Source: RGIG4608 sp051867875 (GTDB lineage: Bacteria > Bacillota > Clostridia > Oscillospirales > CAG-272). From it: DNA of 64,000 nt. The translations under genes were made by a program, and so were the position numbers. The notes under the pieces were generated by a model. That model worked only from the letters and a program-made list of their open reading frames with translations. It did no database searches and was not told where the DNA came from. Location of the stretch: positions 1 to 64,000 of the forward strand of contig JBJDZG010000001.1 in assembly GCA_051867875.1 (NCBI GenBank), read 5' to 3'. The stretch's first letter is position 1. Each line of letters starts with the position of its first letter. This document shows, in pieces, positions 15,730 to 24,381 of the stretch.

Positions 15730-16509
15730 ATGTATTATAATAAAGTGGAAATATGCGGTGTGAATACTTCCAAACTGACACTGCTCAGTGATGACAAAAA
15801 GAAAGAGCTTTTAATAAAATCAAAAGAAGGGGATATGCAGGCAAGGGAAGAGCTGATATACGGAAATCTGAGGCTCGTTTTAAGCATAATTCAGCGTTTT
15901 ATGAGCAGAAGCGAGAATGTAGACGACCTTTTTCAAGTCGGTTGCGTTGGGCTTATAAAGGCAGTGGACAATTTTAACGTTGACCTCGACGTGAAATTTT
16001 CTACCTACGCCGTTCCTATGATAATCGGAGAGATAAGAAGATATCTGCGGGATAATAATTCAATTCGTATAAGCCGTTCTATGAGGGACCTTGCCTATCA
16101 CGCGCTGACCGTGCGCGAGGAGATGACAAGGCAAAACGAAGAAGAGCCCACGGTCGAGCAAATCGCCGAAAGGCTCGGAGAGAGCAAGGAATCCGTCGTG
16201 CGCGCCATGGAAGCAATCATAGCCCCGATATCGCTCTACGAGCCCGTTTATACCGATAACGGCGATTCCATTTACGTTATAGACCAGTTGAGCGATACGA
16301 ATTCTACCGACGAGGGGTGGCTTGAAAATATCGCCTTGCGCGAGGCTATGAAGGTACTCGACGAGCGTGAGCGGACCATAATAAATATGAGATTTTTCAA
16401 AAATAAGACACAAATGGAAATTGCGAAAATAATCGGAATATCCCAAGCTCAGGTTTCAAGACTCGAAAAAGGTGCGCTTGAAAGAATGAGAAAGCAATTT
16501 CAGATATAA
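15730..16509 (+). CDS. sigG: RNA polymerase sporulation sigma factor SigG
   Basis: A 259-residue late forespore sigma factor. The N-terminal NKVEICGVNTSKL motif is diagnostic for sigma-G. Region 2 reads NLRLVLSIIQRF and DDLFQVGCVGLIKAVDNFN, followed by KFSTYAVPMIIGEIRRYLRD; region 4 ends with KTQMEIAKIIGISQAQVSRL, the -35-binding helix-turn-helix. ATG 15730 gives the canonical N-terminus and follows GGGGTGG at 15719-15725. It is not preceded by spoIIGA/sigE here, unlike in Bacillus. A terminator-like hairpin follows, then a Cys-rich gene that may belong to its regulon. Confidence 0.96.
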   Translation: MYYNKVEICGVNTSKLTLLSDDKKKELLIKSKEGDMQAREELIYGNLRLVLSIIQRFMSRSENVDDLFQVGCVGLIKAVDNFNVDLDVKFSTYAVPMIIGEIRRYLRDNNSIRISRSMRDLAYHALTVREEMTRQNEEEPTVEQIAERLGESKESVVRAMEAIIAPISLYEPVYTDNGDSIYVIDQLSDTNSTDEGWLENIALREAMKVLDERERTIINMRFFKNKTQMEIAKIIGISQAQVSRLEKGALERMRKQFQI

Positions 16510-16542
16510 AGTTGTCAAAGAGTTTTATTTTGCATAGTATAT

Positions 16543-16580
16543 TAAGGAAGAGAGAAGTATCTCTTCCTTATAATTTTTTT
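16543..16580 (+). terminator. Terminator-like hairpin after sigG
   Basis: TAAGGAAGAG (16543-16552) pairs with CTCTTCCTTA (16561-16570), followed by a T-run to 16580. It ends immediately before the ribosome binding site of the next gene, so it may be a terminator or an attenuator. Confidence 0.7.
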
Positions 16581-16593
16581 GGAGGGTAGAATT

Positions 16594-17430
16594 ATGCAGG
16601 ATAATAGATTTTCTTGTTCAGGCGGAGGCTCTGCAAGAGAAACGGTTTGTATTGAAGCAAATCACGTTCTCGATTCATGCAGGGATAGGGATTGCTTCGA
16701 GAACGTTCGGGTATTTCTCACGGGCTTCGGTAATGAGATTATCGAGAGGACCGGCAATGTAAGGGTTAAAGACTCCTGTATTGCCACGACCAATATTACG
16801 GTTGACCCCATAGCGTTCAATAAAGGCTTCTTTTCGGTAAATATCAGATTTTACCTGAGGATTACCTTCGAGGCTTGCATGGCACCCGGCAAAACCCAGG
16901 AGTTTGAGGGCGTTGCGGTAGTTGACAAAAACGTAATACTTTTCGGCGGAGAGAGCAATCTTAACGTTTTCAGAAGCAACGGCAATTCGGGATTCTGCGA
17001 GATGCACGATGACCTCTGTTGCAGTGAGGGAAACGTTCCCACGGCTGTAGTTGAGGCGGTAGACCCCATCATACTTAACGCAAGGATAGTTGAAAAACAC
17101 CACGAGCACCATTGCCACTGCTGCTGCTCGTGCTGTGATATTCCCGAGCGTGCTACGAGAAATATAAACGGCGCACTTTGCGACGACGGAAACAGATTTC
17201 TCGTAGTTTCAATAGGTATTTTCTCAGTAGTCCGTATCGTGCGCCCCGCACAGTATATGATTCAGGCAACGGAATACACAGTTCCCGATAAGGAATGTCT
17301 TACTCACTCCGAAGAGAATCCTTGCGATATCTTCAGATGCATGGCTTTCCCGATAGAGGAGTTCACGGCGGGAAACGGTCCGACGCTCCGCCAGATGAAG
17401 CATAACGACAAGGGCTGCGGCTGTCAGTAA
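16594..17430 (+). CDS. Cys/His-rich protein next to sigG, possible spore-coat-type protein
   Basis: A 278-residue soluble protein with 21 Cys (about 7.5 percent) and the cluster HHEHHCHCCCSCC around residues 169-181, which should bind metal or form disulfides. The N-terminal region (ETVCIEANHVLDSCRDRDCF) has regularly spaced Cys. The middle is beta-rich, and the C-terminus ends KGCGCQ. There is no signal peptide. The start at ATG 16594 follows GGAGGG; an in-frame TTG at 16579 is rejected. Its position behind sigG and its composition suggest a spore coat or spore-interior protein, but this is inference. A sequence CATAGTATA (16533-16541) upstream resembles a sigma-K/E -10 box without a clear -35. 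Confidence 0.7.
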   Translation: MQDNRFSCSGGGSARETVCIEANHVLDSCRDRDCFENVRVFLTGFGNEIIERTGNVRVKDSCIATTNITVDPIAFNKGFFSVNIRFYLRITFEACMAPGKTQEFEGVAVVDKNVILFGGESNLNVFRSNGNSGFCEMHDDLCCSEGNVPTAVVEAVDPIILNARIVEKHHEHHCHCCCSCCDIPERATRNINGALCDDGNRFLVVSIGIFSVVRIVRPAQYMIQATEYTVPDKECLTHSEENPCDIFRCMAFPIEEFTAGNGPTLRQMKHNDKGCGCQ

Positions 17431-17434
17431 AATA

Positions 17435-17466
17435 AAAATTGCTGTTGCATAAGCAACAGCAATTTT
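17435..17466. terminator. Bidirectional intrinsic terminator
   Basis: A 14-base perfect stem (17435-17448 with 17453-17466, loop ATAA) with A-run and T-run flanks, between the Cys-rich gene and the convergent clpX. Confidence 0.85.
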
Positions 17467-17477
17467 GTATTTACATA

Positions 17478-18755
17478 TTATTTGAGTACGTATCTGGGCT
17501 CTGATTTGTTAATGACGGTATCTCTCGTAATGATAATCTTCTGTACGTCATCACGAGAGGGAACGGAGTACATCATCGGCATCATAAAGCTTTCCATTAT
17601 GGAGCGAAGTCCGCGCGCGCCCGTGTTCTGCTTTATTGCAAGCTCGGCTACGGCTTTTATTGCGTCGTCCTCAAATTCAAGTTCTACACCGTCAATGGAG
17701 AAGAGCTTCACATACTGCTTGAGAAGCGAATTTCTTGGTTCTGTGATGATTCTCGAAAGGGCATCTTCGTCAAGCTCGTTCAGAGTTACCATAACGGGAA
17801 TACGTCCTGTAAGCTCCGGAATAAGTCCGTATTTTACGATATCGTGGCTCGTTACGTCCTTGTATATTCCGTCTTTTTTCTTCTCGTCCTTTTTCTTGAC
17901 GTCGGAGTTAAAACCTATTACGTTGTTTCCTTTCCGTTTTTCAATAATGCTTTCAAGACCGTCAAAAGCACCGCCGCAGATAAAGAGGATATTCTCCGTA
18001 TTTATCTGTATAAATTCCTGATTAGGGTGCTTGCGTCCGCCCTGAGGGGGGACGTTTGCAACTGTGCCTTCAAGAATTTTGAGAAGTGCCTGCTGAACGC
18101 CCTCGCCCGAAACGTCGCGGGTGATGGAGCGGTTTTCGCTTCTTCTTGAAATCTTGTCTATCTCGTCAATATAGATAATGCCTTTTTCAGCTTTCGCTAT
18201 ATCGAAATCGGCAGCCTGAATAAGTCGCAGAAGGATATTTTCAACGTCCTCACCGACGTATCCCGCCTCGGTAAGAGTGGTAGCATCTGCTATAGCAAAG
18301 GGAACTTGAAGAGTTTTTGCAAGCGTCTGCGCAAGATAGGTCTTGCCCACGCCCGTGGGACCTATGAGAAGCACGTTACTCTTTTGAATATCAACGGAGT
18401 CGAGTTCCTTCTCGTCCTTTTGCTCCGTCTTTGATAAAATTCTCTTGTAGTGATTGTAAACCGCAACGGAAAGTGCGATTTTGGCTTCGTCCTGACCGAT
18501 AACGTATTCGTCAAGGGTTTTCTTAATCTGCTGTGGCTTGGGAAGCTCCTCAAGCTTAATGCTTTCTGTTTTTTCGGAGAAATCCGCCATAGCTTCGTCA
18601 AGAATTTCCGCGCAAGTGTCAACGCAGAAATCGCAGATATATACACCCTTTGGCGAGGGAATAAGGAAATTTACCTGATTTTCGTTTCTTCCGCAGAAAC
18701 AGCAATACCTTTTTGGGGTATTGCCGTTTCCTTGGCTATTTTTATTTTCAGCCAT
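17478..18755 (-). CDS. clpX: ATP-dependent Clp protease ATP-binding subunit ClpX
   Basis: A 425-residue AAA+ unfoldase that recognises tagged or folded substrates and feeds them to ClpP. The N-terminal zinc-binding domain has the C4 pattern CCFC...CDFC (residues about 18-46). Walker A is GPTGVGKTYLAQ, Walker B is IIYIDEIDKI, and the pore and sensor regions are intact (GRIPVMVTLNELDE in the C-terminal part). Length is normal. It lies 25 bases downstream of clpP and is likely transcribed from the tig promoter. ClpXP also processes regulators during sporulation in related organisms. Confidence 0.97.
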   Translation of the reverse strand: MAENKNSQGNGNTPKRYCCFCGRNENQVNFLIPSPKGVYICDFCVDTCAEILDEAMADFSEKTESIKLEELPKPQQIKKTLDEYVIGQDEAKIALSVAVYNHYKRILSKTEQKDEKELDSVDIQKSNVLLIGPTGVGKTYLAQTLAKTLQVPFAIADATTLTEAGYVGEDVENILLRLIQAADFDIAKAEKGIIYIDEIDKISRRSENRSITRDVSGEGVQQALLKILEGTVANVPPQGGRKHPNQEFIQINTENILFICGGAFDGLESIIEKRKGNNVIGFNSDVKKKDEKKKDGIYKDVTSHDIVKYGLIPELTGRIPVMVTLNELDEDALSRIITEPRNSLLKQYVKLFSIDGVELEFEDDAIKAVAELAIKQNTGARGLRSIMESFMMPMMYSVPSRDDVQKIIITRDTVINKSEPRYVLK

Positions 18756-18780
18756 AATATTAACCTTTCAATCAAATCGC

Positions 18781-19374
18781 TCAGATGTGCTTGTCGATAA
18801 CCTTGTCGATAAGTCCGTAGGCAAGAGCCTGCTCACTTGTCATATAGTTATCTCTTTCCGTGTCGCGTGCGATTTCCTCGACGGACTTGCCTGTGTTCTC
18901 GGCGAGTATTCTGTTGAGTCTTTCGCGTGTGCGGAGTATGAGCTCTGCTTGAATCTTTATGTCGGTAGCCTGACCTTTAGCACCGCCCAAGGGCTGATGA
19001 ATCATAATCTCACTGTTGGGAAGAGCAAATCTCTTGCCCTTGGCACCCGCAGAGAGAAGGAAAGCGCCCATGCTTGCCGCCATACCTATACAAACGGTTG
19101 AAACATCGCACTTGATGAAATTCATCGTGTCGTAAATAGCCATACCTGCCGTGATAGAGCCGCCGGGGGAGTTGATGTAGAAGGAAATTTCTTTGTCGGG
19201 GTCCTGTGCCTCAAGGTAAAGGAGCTGAGCTACCACAAGAGAAGCGGTTGTGTCGTTTACCTCATCGGAAAGGAAAATTATACGGTCGTTGAGAAGTCTT
19301 GAAAAGATATCGTAAGATCTTTCGCCCCTGCCGGTCTGCTCGACTACCATCGGAACTAAAGAATTATTCATCAT
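18781..19374 (-). CDS. clpP: ATP-dependent Clp protease proteolytic subunit ClpP
   Basis: A 197-residue tetradecameric serine peptidase. The triad is visible: Ser101 in GMAASMGAF, His126 in IMIHQPLGG and Asp171 in ARDTERDNYM. The axial-gate N-terminus (SLVPMVVEQTGRGERSYDIFSRLL) is canonical. AGGAGG 8 bases upstream supports the first ATG. The order tig-clpP-clpX on the minus strand is the classical one, with 26 bases to tig. Confidence 0.97.
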   Translation of the reverse strand: MMNNSLVPMVVEQTGRGERSYDIFSRLLNDRIIFLSDEVNDTTASLVVAQLLYLEAQDPDKEISFYINSPGGSITAGMAIYDTMNFIKCDVSTVCIGMAASMGAFLLSAGAKGKRFALPNSEIMIHQPLGGAKGQATDIKIQAELILRTRERLNRILAENTGKSVEEIARDTERDNYMTSEQALAYGLIDKVIDKHI

Positions 19375-19400
19375 AAATATGACCTCCTCTTAGTAATTAA

Positions 19401-20798
19401 TTAAGCCTCTGTTTCTTCAGTTGCTTTTTTTGCGGATTTTCTTGTTTTCTTTACGGGTTGCTCTTCGCCCTCGACAGCTTCTGCTTTGGGAGCTTTCTTT
19501 GCAGCCTTCTTTTTAGCGGGAGCTTTTATAACTGCCTTTTCCTTAACAGCGTCCATAGCTAGTTTAACTCTCATATCGGTTGCAATAAGGTCAGCGTCAA
19601 TGCCTGCCTTAACCTGCTCAATGTCAACACTGTAAGCATCGGCAATTCTCTGATATTCTGCGTTGATATCGTCATCGCTTGCAACGAGATTTTCAAGCTC
19701 TGCAATCTTTTCAAGAGCGAGTCTTGCCTTAACCTGCTTTTCAGCCTGAGGACGGAACTGTGCACGGAGCGTTTCAAGTGTCATGCCTGTGTACTGGAAA
19801 TACGTTTGAAGGTCAAGTCCCTGCATACGAAGCTGGTTGTCATAGTCGCGGACGAAGTTTTCAGCCTCATTTTCAAACATAGCCTCGGGGATATCAGCCT
19901 CGAGCTTTTCGATAAGAGCGTCCATAAGCTGACCGTCAACTGCGCTCTCTGCCGTGCTCTCGTGTCTTTTTTCGATTTTTGACTTAAGGTCTGCCTTGTA
20001 TTCATCAAGCGTATCAAATTCGGATACGTCCTTGGCAAACTCGTCGTCAAGCTCGGGGAGCTCAACTCTCGTGATTGCATGAATTTTTACCTTGAATACG
20101 GAAGCCTTGCCTGCAAGGTCCTCTGCGTGATATTCAGCGGGGAACGTAACGTTTACGTCAAATTCATCGTCAACGCTGTGTCCGACAATCTGCTCTTCAA
20201 AGCCGGGGATAAACTGTCCTGAACCGAGTTTAAGAGCGTAGTCAGTGCCCTTGCCGCCGTCGAATGCAACGCCGTCAACGAATCCTTCAAAGTCGATAAC
20301 GGTTGTGTCGCCAAGCTCGGCAGGGCGGTCGTTTGCGTCGATTTCGCGGGAGTTTCTCTCTCTTACAAGGTCAAGCTCTTTTGTAATCTCTTCGTCAGTT
20401 ACGGGAGCAACCTCTTTGGTTAGCTCAATTCCGAAATAGCCTTCGATTTTAACGTCGGGCTTAACGAATACCTTGGCAGTGAAAACAACGCCGTTTTCGT
20501 CGATGGAAAGAACGTCGATTTCGGGCTGAGCTACGGGCTCGATGCCGGATTCCTTAACTGCGCTTTCGTAAGCGTCGGGAAGGATATCGTTAAGAGCGGT
20601 ATCGTAGAAGAAGCCCTTGCCGTACATTTTTTCAATCATAGCTCTGGGAGCTTTGCCTTTTCTGAAACCGGGTATATTGATTTTACCTACCTCTTTTTTG
20701 TAAGCCTTTTCGCAAGCAGCCTCAAATACGTCCGCTTCAACGGAGAAGTGAAGTTCAACTTTGCTGCCTTCGAGTTTTTCGTTTTTGATTAATTTCAT
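19401..20798 (-). CDS. tig: Trigger factor with extended Lys/Ala-rich C-terminus
   Basis: A 465-residue ribosome-associated chaperone and peptidyl-prolyl isomerase. The ribosome-binding signature GFRKGKAPRAMIEK lies at about residues 44-57, the FKBP domain at about 150-245 and the helical arms after that. The last 45 or so residues are a low-complexity Lys/Ala/Glu tail (KAPAKKKAAKKAPKAE and following) that most trigger factors lack. ATG 20798 (MKLIKNEK) follows GGAGGA at 7 bases; a longer in-frame start at 20825 has no ribosome binding site. Confidence 0.95.
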   Translation of the reverse strand: MKLIKNEKLEGSKVELHFSVEADVFEAACEKAYKKEVGKINIPGFRKGKAPRAMIEKMYGKGFFYDTALNDILPDAYESAVKESGIEPVAQPEIDVLSIDENGVVFTAKVFVKPDVKIEGYFGIELTKEVAPVTDEEITKELDLVRERNSREIDANDRPAELGDTTVIDFEGFVDGVAFDGGKGTDYALKLGSGQFIPGFEEQIVGHSVDDEFDVNVTFPAEYHAEDLAGKASVFKVKIHAITRVELPELDDEFAKDVSEFDTLDEYKADLKSKIEKRHESTAESAVDGQLMDALIEKLEADIPEAMFENEAENFVRDYDNQLRMQGLDLQTYFQYTGMTLETLRAQFRPQAEKQVKARLALEKIAELENLVASDDDINAEYQRIADAYSVDIEQVKAGIDADLIATDMRVKLAMDAVKEKAVIKAPAKKKAAKKAPKAEAVEGEEQPVKKTRKSAKKATEETEA

Positions 20799-20834
20799 TT
20801 TCAAATCCTCCAAGATTTTATACATACATCATCT

Positions 20835-20863
20835 ATTATATATAAAACAAGTCAAAATGTCAA
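20835..20863 (-). promoter_or_regulatory. Sigma-A promoter of tig-clpP-clpX
   Basis: On the minus strand TTGACA (20863-20858), 17-base spacer, TATAAT (20840-20835). A consensus promoter that fits a constitutive housekeeping operon; no heat-shock CIRCE or CtsR repeat is seen. Confidence 0.85.
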
Positions 20864-20889
20864 GTTTTTTTTATAAATAAGGCTAAAAA

Positions 20890-21618
20890 TCAGATAAAAA
20901 CGGGTATCGGCGTGAAATTTAAGTAATCCGATGCGGCCATAATGAAGTCAATTCCGTCAAAAGTCAGCTTTTTCGGTACGTTGTAATTGTTGTGAACGTG
21001 TCCGTAATAACAGGTTTTTATCTCGTATTTTTTCAGCACGTCGAGAATTTTGTCGCATACGCACTCTGCATAGACGGGCGGGAAGTGCAAAAAAACTATT
21101 ATGGGCAGCTCCTCGTGCTCCTCTTTGATTTTGAGGGCGGATTTAAGACTTATTTCAAGCCTTTGAGCCTCGCGCGCAACTATCTTTTCGTAATCAACCT
21201 CGCCCACGGTGCGCTGTTGCTTTTCGTCGTAAAACCAACCGCGCGAACCGCATACTATGCAATTTTCAAACAGGTAAGCATTGTTGTGAAGGAGCTTTAT
21301 CGAGGTGATTTCGTTTTCCTCAAAAAATGCGTATATTTTTGAAGCGGTTGACCACCAGAAATCGTGATTGCCCTTGCCGATTATCTTCTGTCCCGGCAGG
21401 GAATCGAGAAATTTGAAATCGGATTTTGCTTCTTCAAGCGTCATAGCCCACGATATGTCGCCGGGAATTATAACCGTGTCGGAGTCAGTTACCACCGCCC
21501 GAAAATTTTTTTCAAGCTTTTCGTGGTAATCTCTCCATCTCGGACCGAATTTTTCCATTGATTTGTCGGTAGTCTCATTCGTTGAGAGATGAAGGTCGGA
21601 AATAACGTATAAAGACAT
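20890..21618 (-). CDS. Calcineurin-type metallophosphoesterase
   Basis: A 242-residue metallophosphoesterase with all metal motifs intact: SDLHLS (residues 6-11), PGDISWAM, GKGNHDFWW, FLHFPPVY and YYGHVHNNY. It is therefore expected to be active, unlike the PPP-like protein at 7.6 kb. It belongs to the clostridial group often annotated as predicted phosphohydrolase; the substrate is unknown. ATG 21618 gives the best distance to the GAAAGGAA ribosome binding site. It lies just upstream of the tig promoter on the same strand. Confidence 0.85.
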   Translation of the reverse strand: MSLYVISDLHLSTNETTDKSMEKFGPRWRDYHEKLEKNFRAVVTDSDTVIIPGDISWAMTLEEAKSDFKFLDSLPGQKIIGKGNHDFWWSTASKIYAFFEENEITSIKLLHNNAYLFENCIVCGSRGWFYDEKQQRTVGEVDYEKIVAREAQRLEISLKSALKIKEEHEELPIIVFLHFPPVYAECVCDKILDVLKKYEIKTCYYGHVHNNYNVPKKLTFDGIDFIMAASDYLNFTPIPVFI

Positions 21619-21718
21619 TTTCATTTCCTTTCGTGTATATTTTCGTGTCAAGTGTTAAAAATAAAGGCGAGAGAAATCTCAAAATTCAGAGCCGTAAGGC
21701 AGAACGGAGTTTCAAAAA

Positions 21719-21901
21719 ATGGATAACGAGAAGAATTGCTGTGGCAAAAACGTAATCAAAGGCATTACCTGCGACGTGCATAACTGCAAATATCACGAAG
21801 GCGCTGACAAATGTACGGCAGGACACATTAAGGTAGGTCCTTATGGGGCAGAGGAAAGCAGAGAAACGCTTTGCGCTACCTTTGAAAACAGAGCTCAATA
21901 A
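21719..21901 (+). CDS. DUF1540 domain protein
   Basis: A 60-residue protein with one DUF1540 module: GITCDVHNCKYHEGADKCTA followed by KVGPYGAEESRETLCATF. The four conserved Cys form a probable small metal-binding knot. Family members are widespread in spore-forming Clostridia, often as tandem domains; no function is established. An ACGGAG ribosome binding site precedes it and an intrinsic terminator follows at once. Confidence 0.85.
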   Translation: MDNEKNCCGKNVIKGITCDVHNCKYHEGADKCTAGHIKVGPYGAEESRETLCATFENRAQ

Positions 21902-21914
21902 CAGCTCGCTCTCC

Positions 21915-21944
21915 AAGCGCACCTCGTAAGAGGTGTGCTTTTTT
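21915..21944 (+). terminator. Intrinsic terminator after DUF1540 gene
   Basis: AAGCGCACCTC (21915-21925) pairs with GAGGTGTGCTT (21930-21940) followed by T residues; it abuts the 3' end of the convergent thrC. Confidence 0.8.
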
Positions 21945-23427
21945 ATCTTTCGGTAAATTTTATCACCTCGCCGAGCATTCCTTCCTTTGAGGTGACGGCG
22001 GGGAAGTTCACAGTCCTTTTGTCGAGGTTGCAAAGAGGCTTCGGAATTTCCGTGCCCGTGGCATTTTTCAGGTCGTCAAGAGAAGCAAGGTCGCTCTCTG
22101 GAGCTTTGCCGAAAAGGGAAATATAAACATCCTTTGCAAATTTGTACGGGTTTGCGGTGGAGGCAACCACCGTCTTGCGATTATCGCCCGAAATAGCTCT
22201 GTAATCAGCAAGAGCAGAGAAGCCGACTGCTGTGTGAGTGTCGATTAGATATCCGTATTTTTCGTAATTTATCCTTATCGCATCCGAAGTCTTTTTTTCA
22301 TCGGCGGAGAATCCGACAAAGCTCTCGGCTATCGCTTGCCTTTCGGCACCGTCAATAGTATATGCACCCGTTTCATTAAGACTTCTCATATATTGAGCGG
22401 TTTTTTCAGCACCGCAAACGAAATAGAGTAGCCGTTCAAGATTGCTTGAAATAAGAATATCCATTGACGGCGACATAGTCAGATGAAATTCGCGGTTTCT
22501 GTCGTAAATTCCCGTTCTGAGAAAATCGGTGAGTATATTGTTTGAATTTGAAGCGCAAATCAGTTTATCAATGGGAAGCCCCATAAGCTTTGCTATGTAC
22601 GCCGCCAGAATATTGCCGAAATTGCCCGTCGGAACGCAGACGTTGATTTTTTCGTCGGGTTCAATATCTGCACCGTTAAGCAAATCGCAGTACGCCTTTA
22701 TGTAATAGACTATCTGCGGAGCGAGTCTTCCGAAATTTATGGAGTTGGCACTCGAGAAGAAGTAACCCCTTTCATCGAGCATCTTTGCTATGCTTTCGTC
22801 CGAGAATATCTTTTTGACACCCGTCTGAATGTCATCGAAATTACCCTTGACCGCACAAACGTTGACGTTTGAACCGTCTTGGGTTATCATTTGAAGCTTT
22901 TGAACGGAGCTGACTCCGTTTTCGGGATAGAAAACGGCTGTTTTTATTCCATCAACGTTTTTGCAGCCTTCAAGAGCTGCCTTGCCCGTGTCACCGGACG
23001 TGGCGACGAGCACCAGAGCGGTGCGTTCCTCGTGCGTCTTTTTAAGCGCGCGGGAGAGAAGCCTCGGCATAAGTTGAAGAGCCATATCCTTAAAAGCGCA
23101 GGTAGGTCCGTGCCAAAGCTCAAGCGAAAATGTATAATTATTCACTTTTTTGACAGGGCAGGCGCCGTCTGGAAAACTCTTTTCGGAGTAAGCGTTTCGG
23201 CAGTCCTCCAAAAGCTCGCCGTAGGAGTAATCCGTGAGGAATTTTGACAGAATTTCCGCCGCAAGCTCGGGATATGAGAGCTTGCGGTAACGCTCGATAT
23301 CGTCAAAAGTTATCGAGGGAATTTCTTCGGGCACGAAAAGACCGCCGTCGTCGGCAAGCCCCTGCTTTATAACCTCGGCAGATGAATATTTTGTTTTGTT
23401 TGCATCTCTTGTGCTTTGAAATTTCAT
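21943..23427 (-). CDS. thrC: Threonine synthase
   Basis: A 494-residue PLP enzyme converting O-phosphohomoserine to threonine. The lysine that binds PLP lies in GPTCAFKDMALQL (about residue 111). The SGDTGKAAL phosphate-binding stretch and the long C-terminal domain (PSMDILISSNLERLL) mark the type seen in yeast and many Clostridia. It is the last gene of a minus-strand series starting at lepB, 13 bases after the dipeptidase. No homoserine kinase or dehydrogenase is adjacent. Confidence 0.94.
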   Translation of the reverse strand: MKFQSTRDANKTKYSSAEVIKQGLADDGGLFVPEEIPSITFDDIERYRKLSYPELAAEILSKFLTDYSYGELLEDCRNAYSEKSFPDGACPVKKVNNYTFSLELWHGPTCAFKDMALQLMPRLLSRALKKTHEERTALVLVATSGDTGKAALEGCKNVDGIKTAVFYPENGVSSVQKLQMITQDGSNVNVCAVKGNFDDIQTGVKKIFSDESIAKMLDERGYFFSSANSINFGRLAPQIVYYIKAYCDLLNGADIEPDEKINVCVPTGNFGNILAAYIAKLMGLPIDKLICASNSNNILTDFLRTGIYDRNREFHLTMSPSMDILISSNLERLLYFVCGAEKTAQYMRSLNETGAYTIDGAERQAIAESFVGFSADEKKTSDAIRINYEKYGYLIDTHTAVGFSALADYRAISGDNRKTVVASTANPYKFAKDVYISLFGKAPESDLASLDDLKNATGTEIPKPLCNLDKRTVNFPAVTSKEGMLGEVIKFTER

Positions 23428-23440
23428 AGTTCTTTTACCT

Positions 23441-24373
23441 TCAAAAGTTGTTTTTGAAAAAGTTATATGTGTTTTTGAACATTATTTTGTCAATAAGCTC
23501 CGAGGAATAATTGAGCCTTTGCATCTCCTCGGCAATTTTATATACATCACCGATGCCCGAAAATCCGTCGGGCAGGTCGGTGCCGTCAAGGTCAGAGCCC
23601 ATAGCGAGCGAGTCCTGTCCGCCAAGTGAGAGATAGTGTTCAATGTGCCTCATTACGTCGCAAATGTTTGCCTTTGTGTCAGCGCGAAGATGTTCGGGGC
23701 AGAGGTTGATGCCAACAAGTCCCCCGATGCGCGAGATTTGTATAAAATGTTCATCGAGAAGATTTCTCGTGTGCGGATTCACGGAATACGAATCGGAATG
23801 GGTTGCAACTATGGGTTTGCCTCGCTCGCAGGCGAGAAACAAGGTCTGCTCCGCACCCGCAAAAGAGCAGTGAGAAACGTCGGGAACTATTCCAAGCTCA
23901 AAGCATTTTTTGACGACCTCGCGCCCGAAATCGGTAAGCCCGTTTTTCGTATTGTGAGCGCCGCCTATACAGGTGTCACCATACCAATTCAGCGTAAGCA
24001 GCCTTACTCCGTTTCGGTAGAGCTCGTCGAGCCTTGAAATATCGTTTTCAAGTATCCGTGCGTCCTCGACCGCAAGTATCAGGGCTCTTTTGCCCTGTGC
24101 CAAAAGAGTGTCAGCCTCGGAAAAATTGCTTGCAAGTCCCGATATTTTATCGTTTTTTCCGACCTCGCGGCGCAGGTTTTCCGCAACCTCAAAAAATCTT
24201 GCGTACCCCTCGCCGTTGCTTAACTTATGCGAGGTCCAAACCGCCATAACCTGAGCGTAGCTTTCGAGATATTCCGCACCTTTGAGCGAAATATGAAAAT
24301 TGTTGCCGTATAACTCACCGCCCTCACCGAGAAGCCTCGTTGCGGTGTCGCAGTGTAAATCAAATAATCTCAT
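23441..24373 (-). CDS. Membrane-dipeptidase-type (M19) zinc dipeptidase
   Basis: A 310-residue M19 renal-dipeptidase-like metalloenzyme that cleaves dipeptides, including some with D-residues. The metal motif DLHCDTATRLL (His/Asp, residues 4-14) opens the protein. The bridging Glu is in LAVEDARI, the His in DVSHCSFAG and ATHSDSYS, and the C-terminal Asp in MGSDLDGTDLP. No signal peptide, so cytosolic. It sits between yraN and thrC with short spacers. Confidence 0.9.
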   Translation of the reverse strand: MRLFDLHCDTATRLLGEGGELYGNNFHISLKGAEYLESYAQVMAVWTSHKLSNGEGYARFFEVAENLRREVGKNDKISGLASNFSEADTLLAQGKRALILAVEDARILENDISRLDELYRNGVRLLTLNWYGDTCIGGAHNTKNGLTDFGREVVKKCFELGIVPDVSHCSFAGAEQTLFLACERGKPIVATHSDSYSVNPHTRNLLDEHFIQISRIGGLVGINLCPEHLRADTKANICDVMRHIEHYLSLGGQDSLAMGSDLDGTDLPDGFSGIGDVYKIAEEMQRLNYSSELIDKIMFKNTYNFFKNNF

Positions 24374-24381
24374 AAAAAGTA

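Noticed and set aside
20890..21618. Suspected pseudophosphatase like the one at 7.6 kb
   Set aside because: All metal motifs (SDLH, GD, GNHD, GHVH) are intact, so it is probably active.
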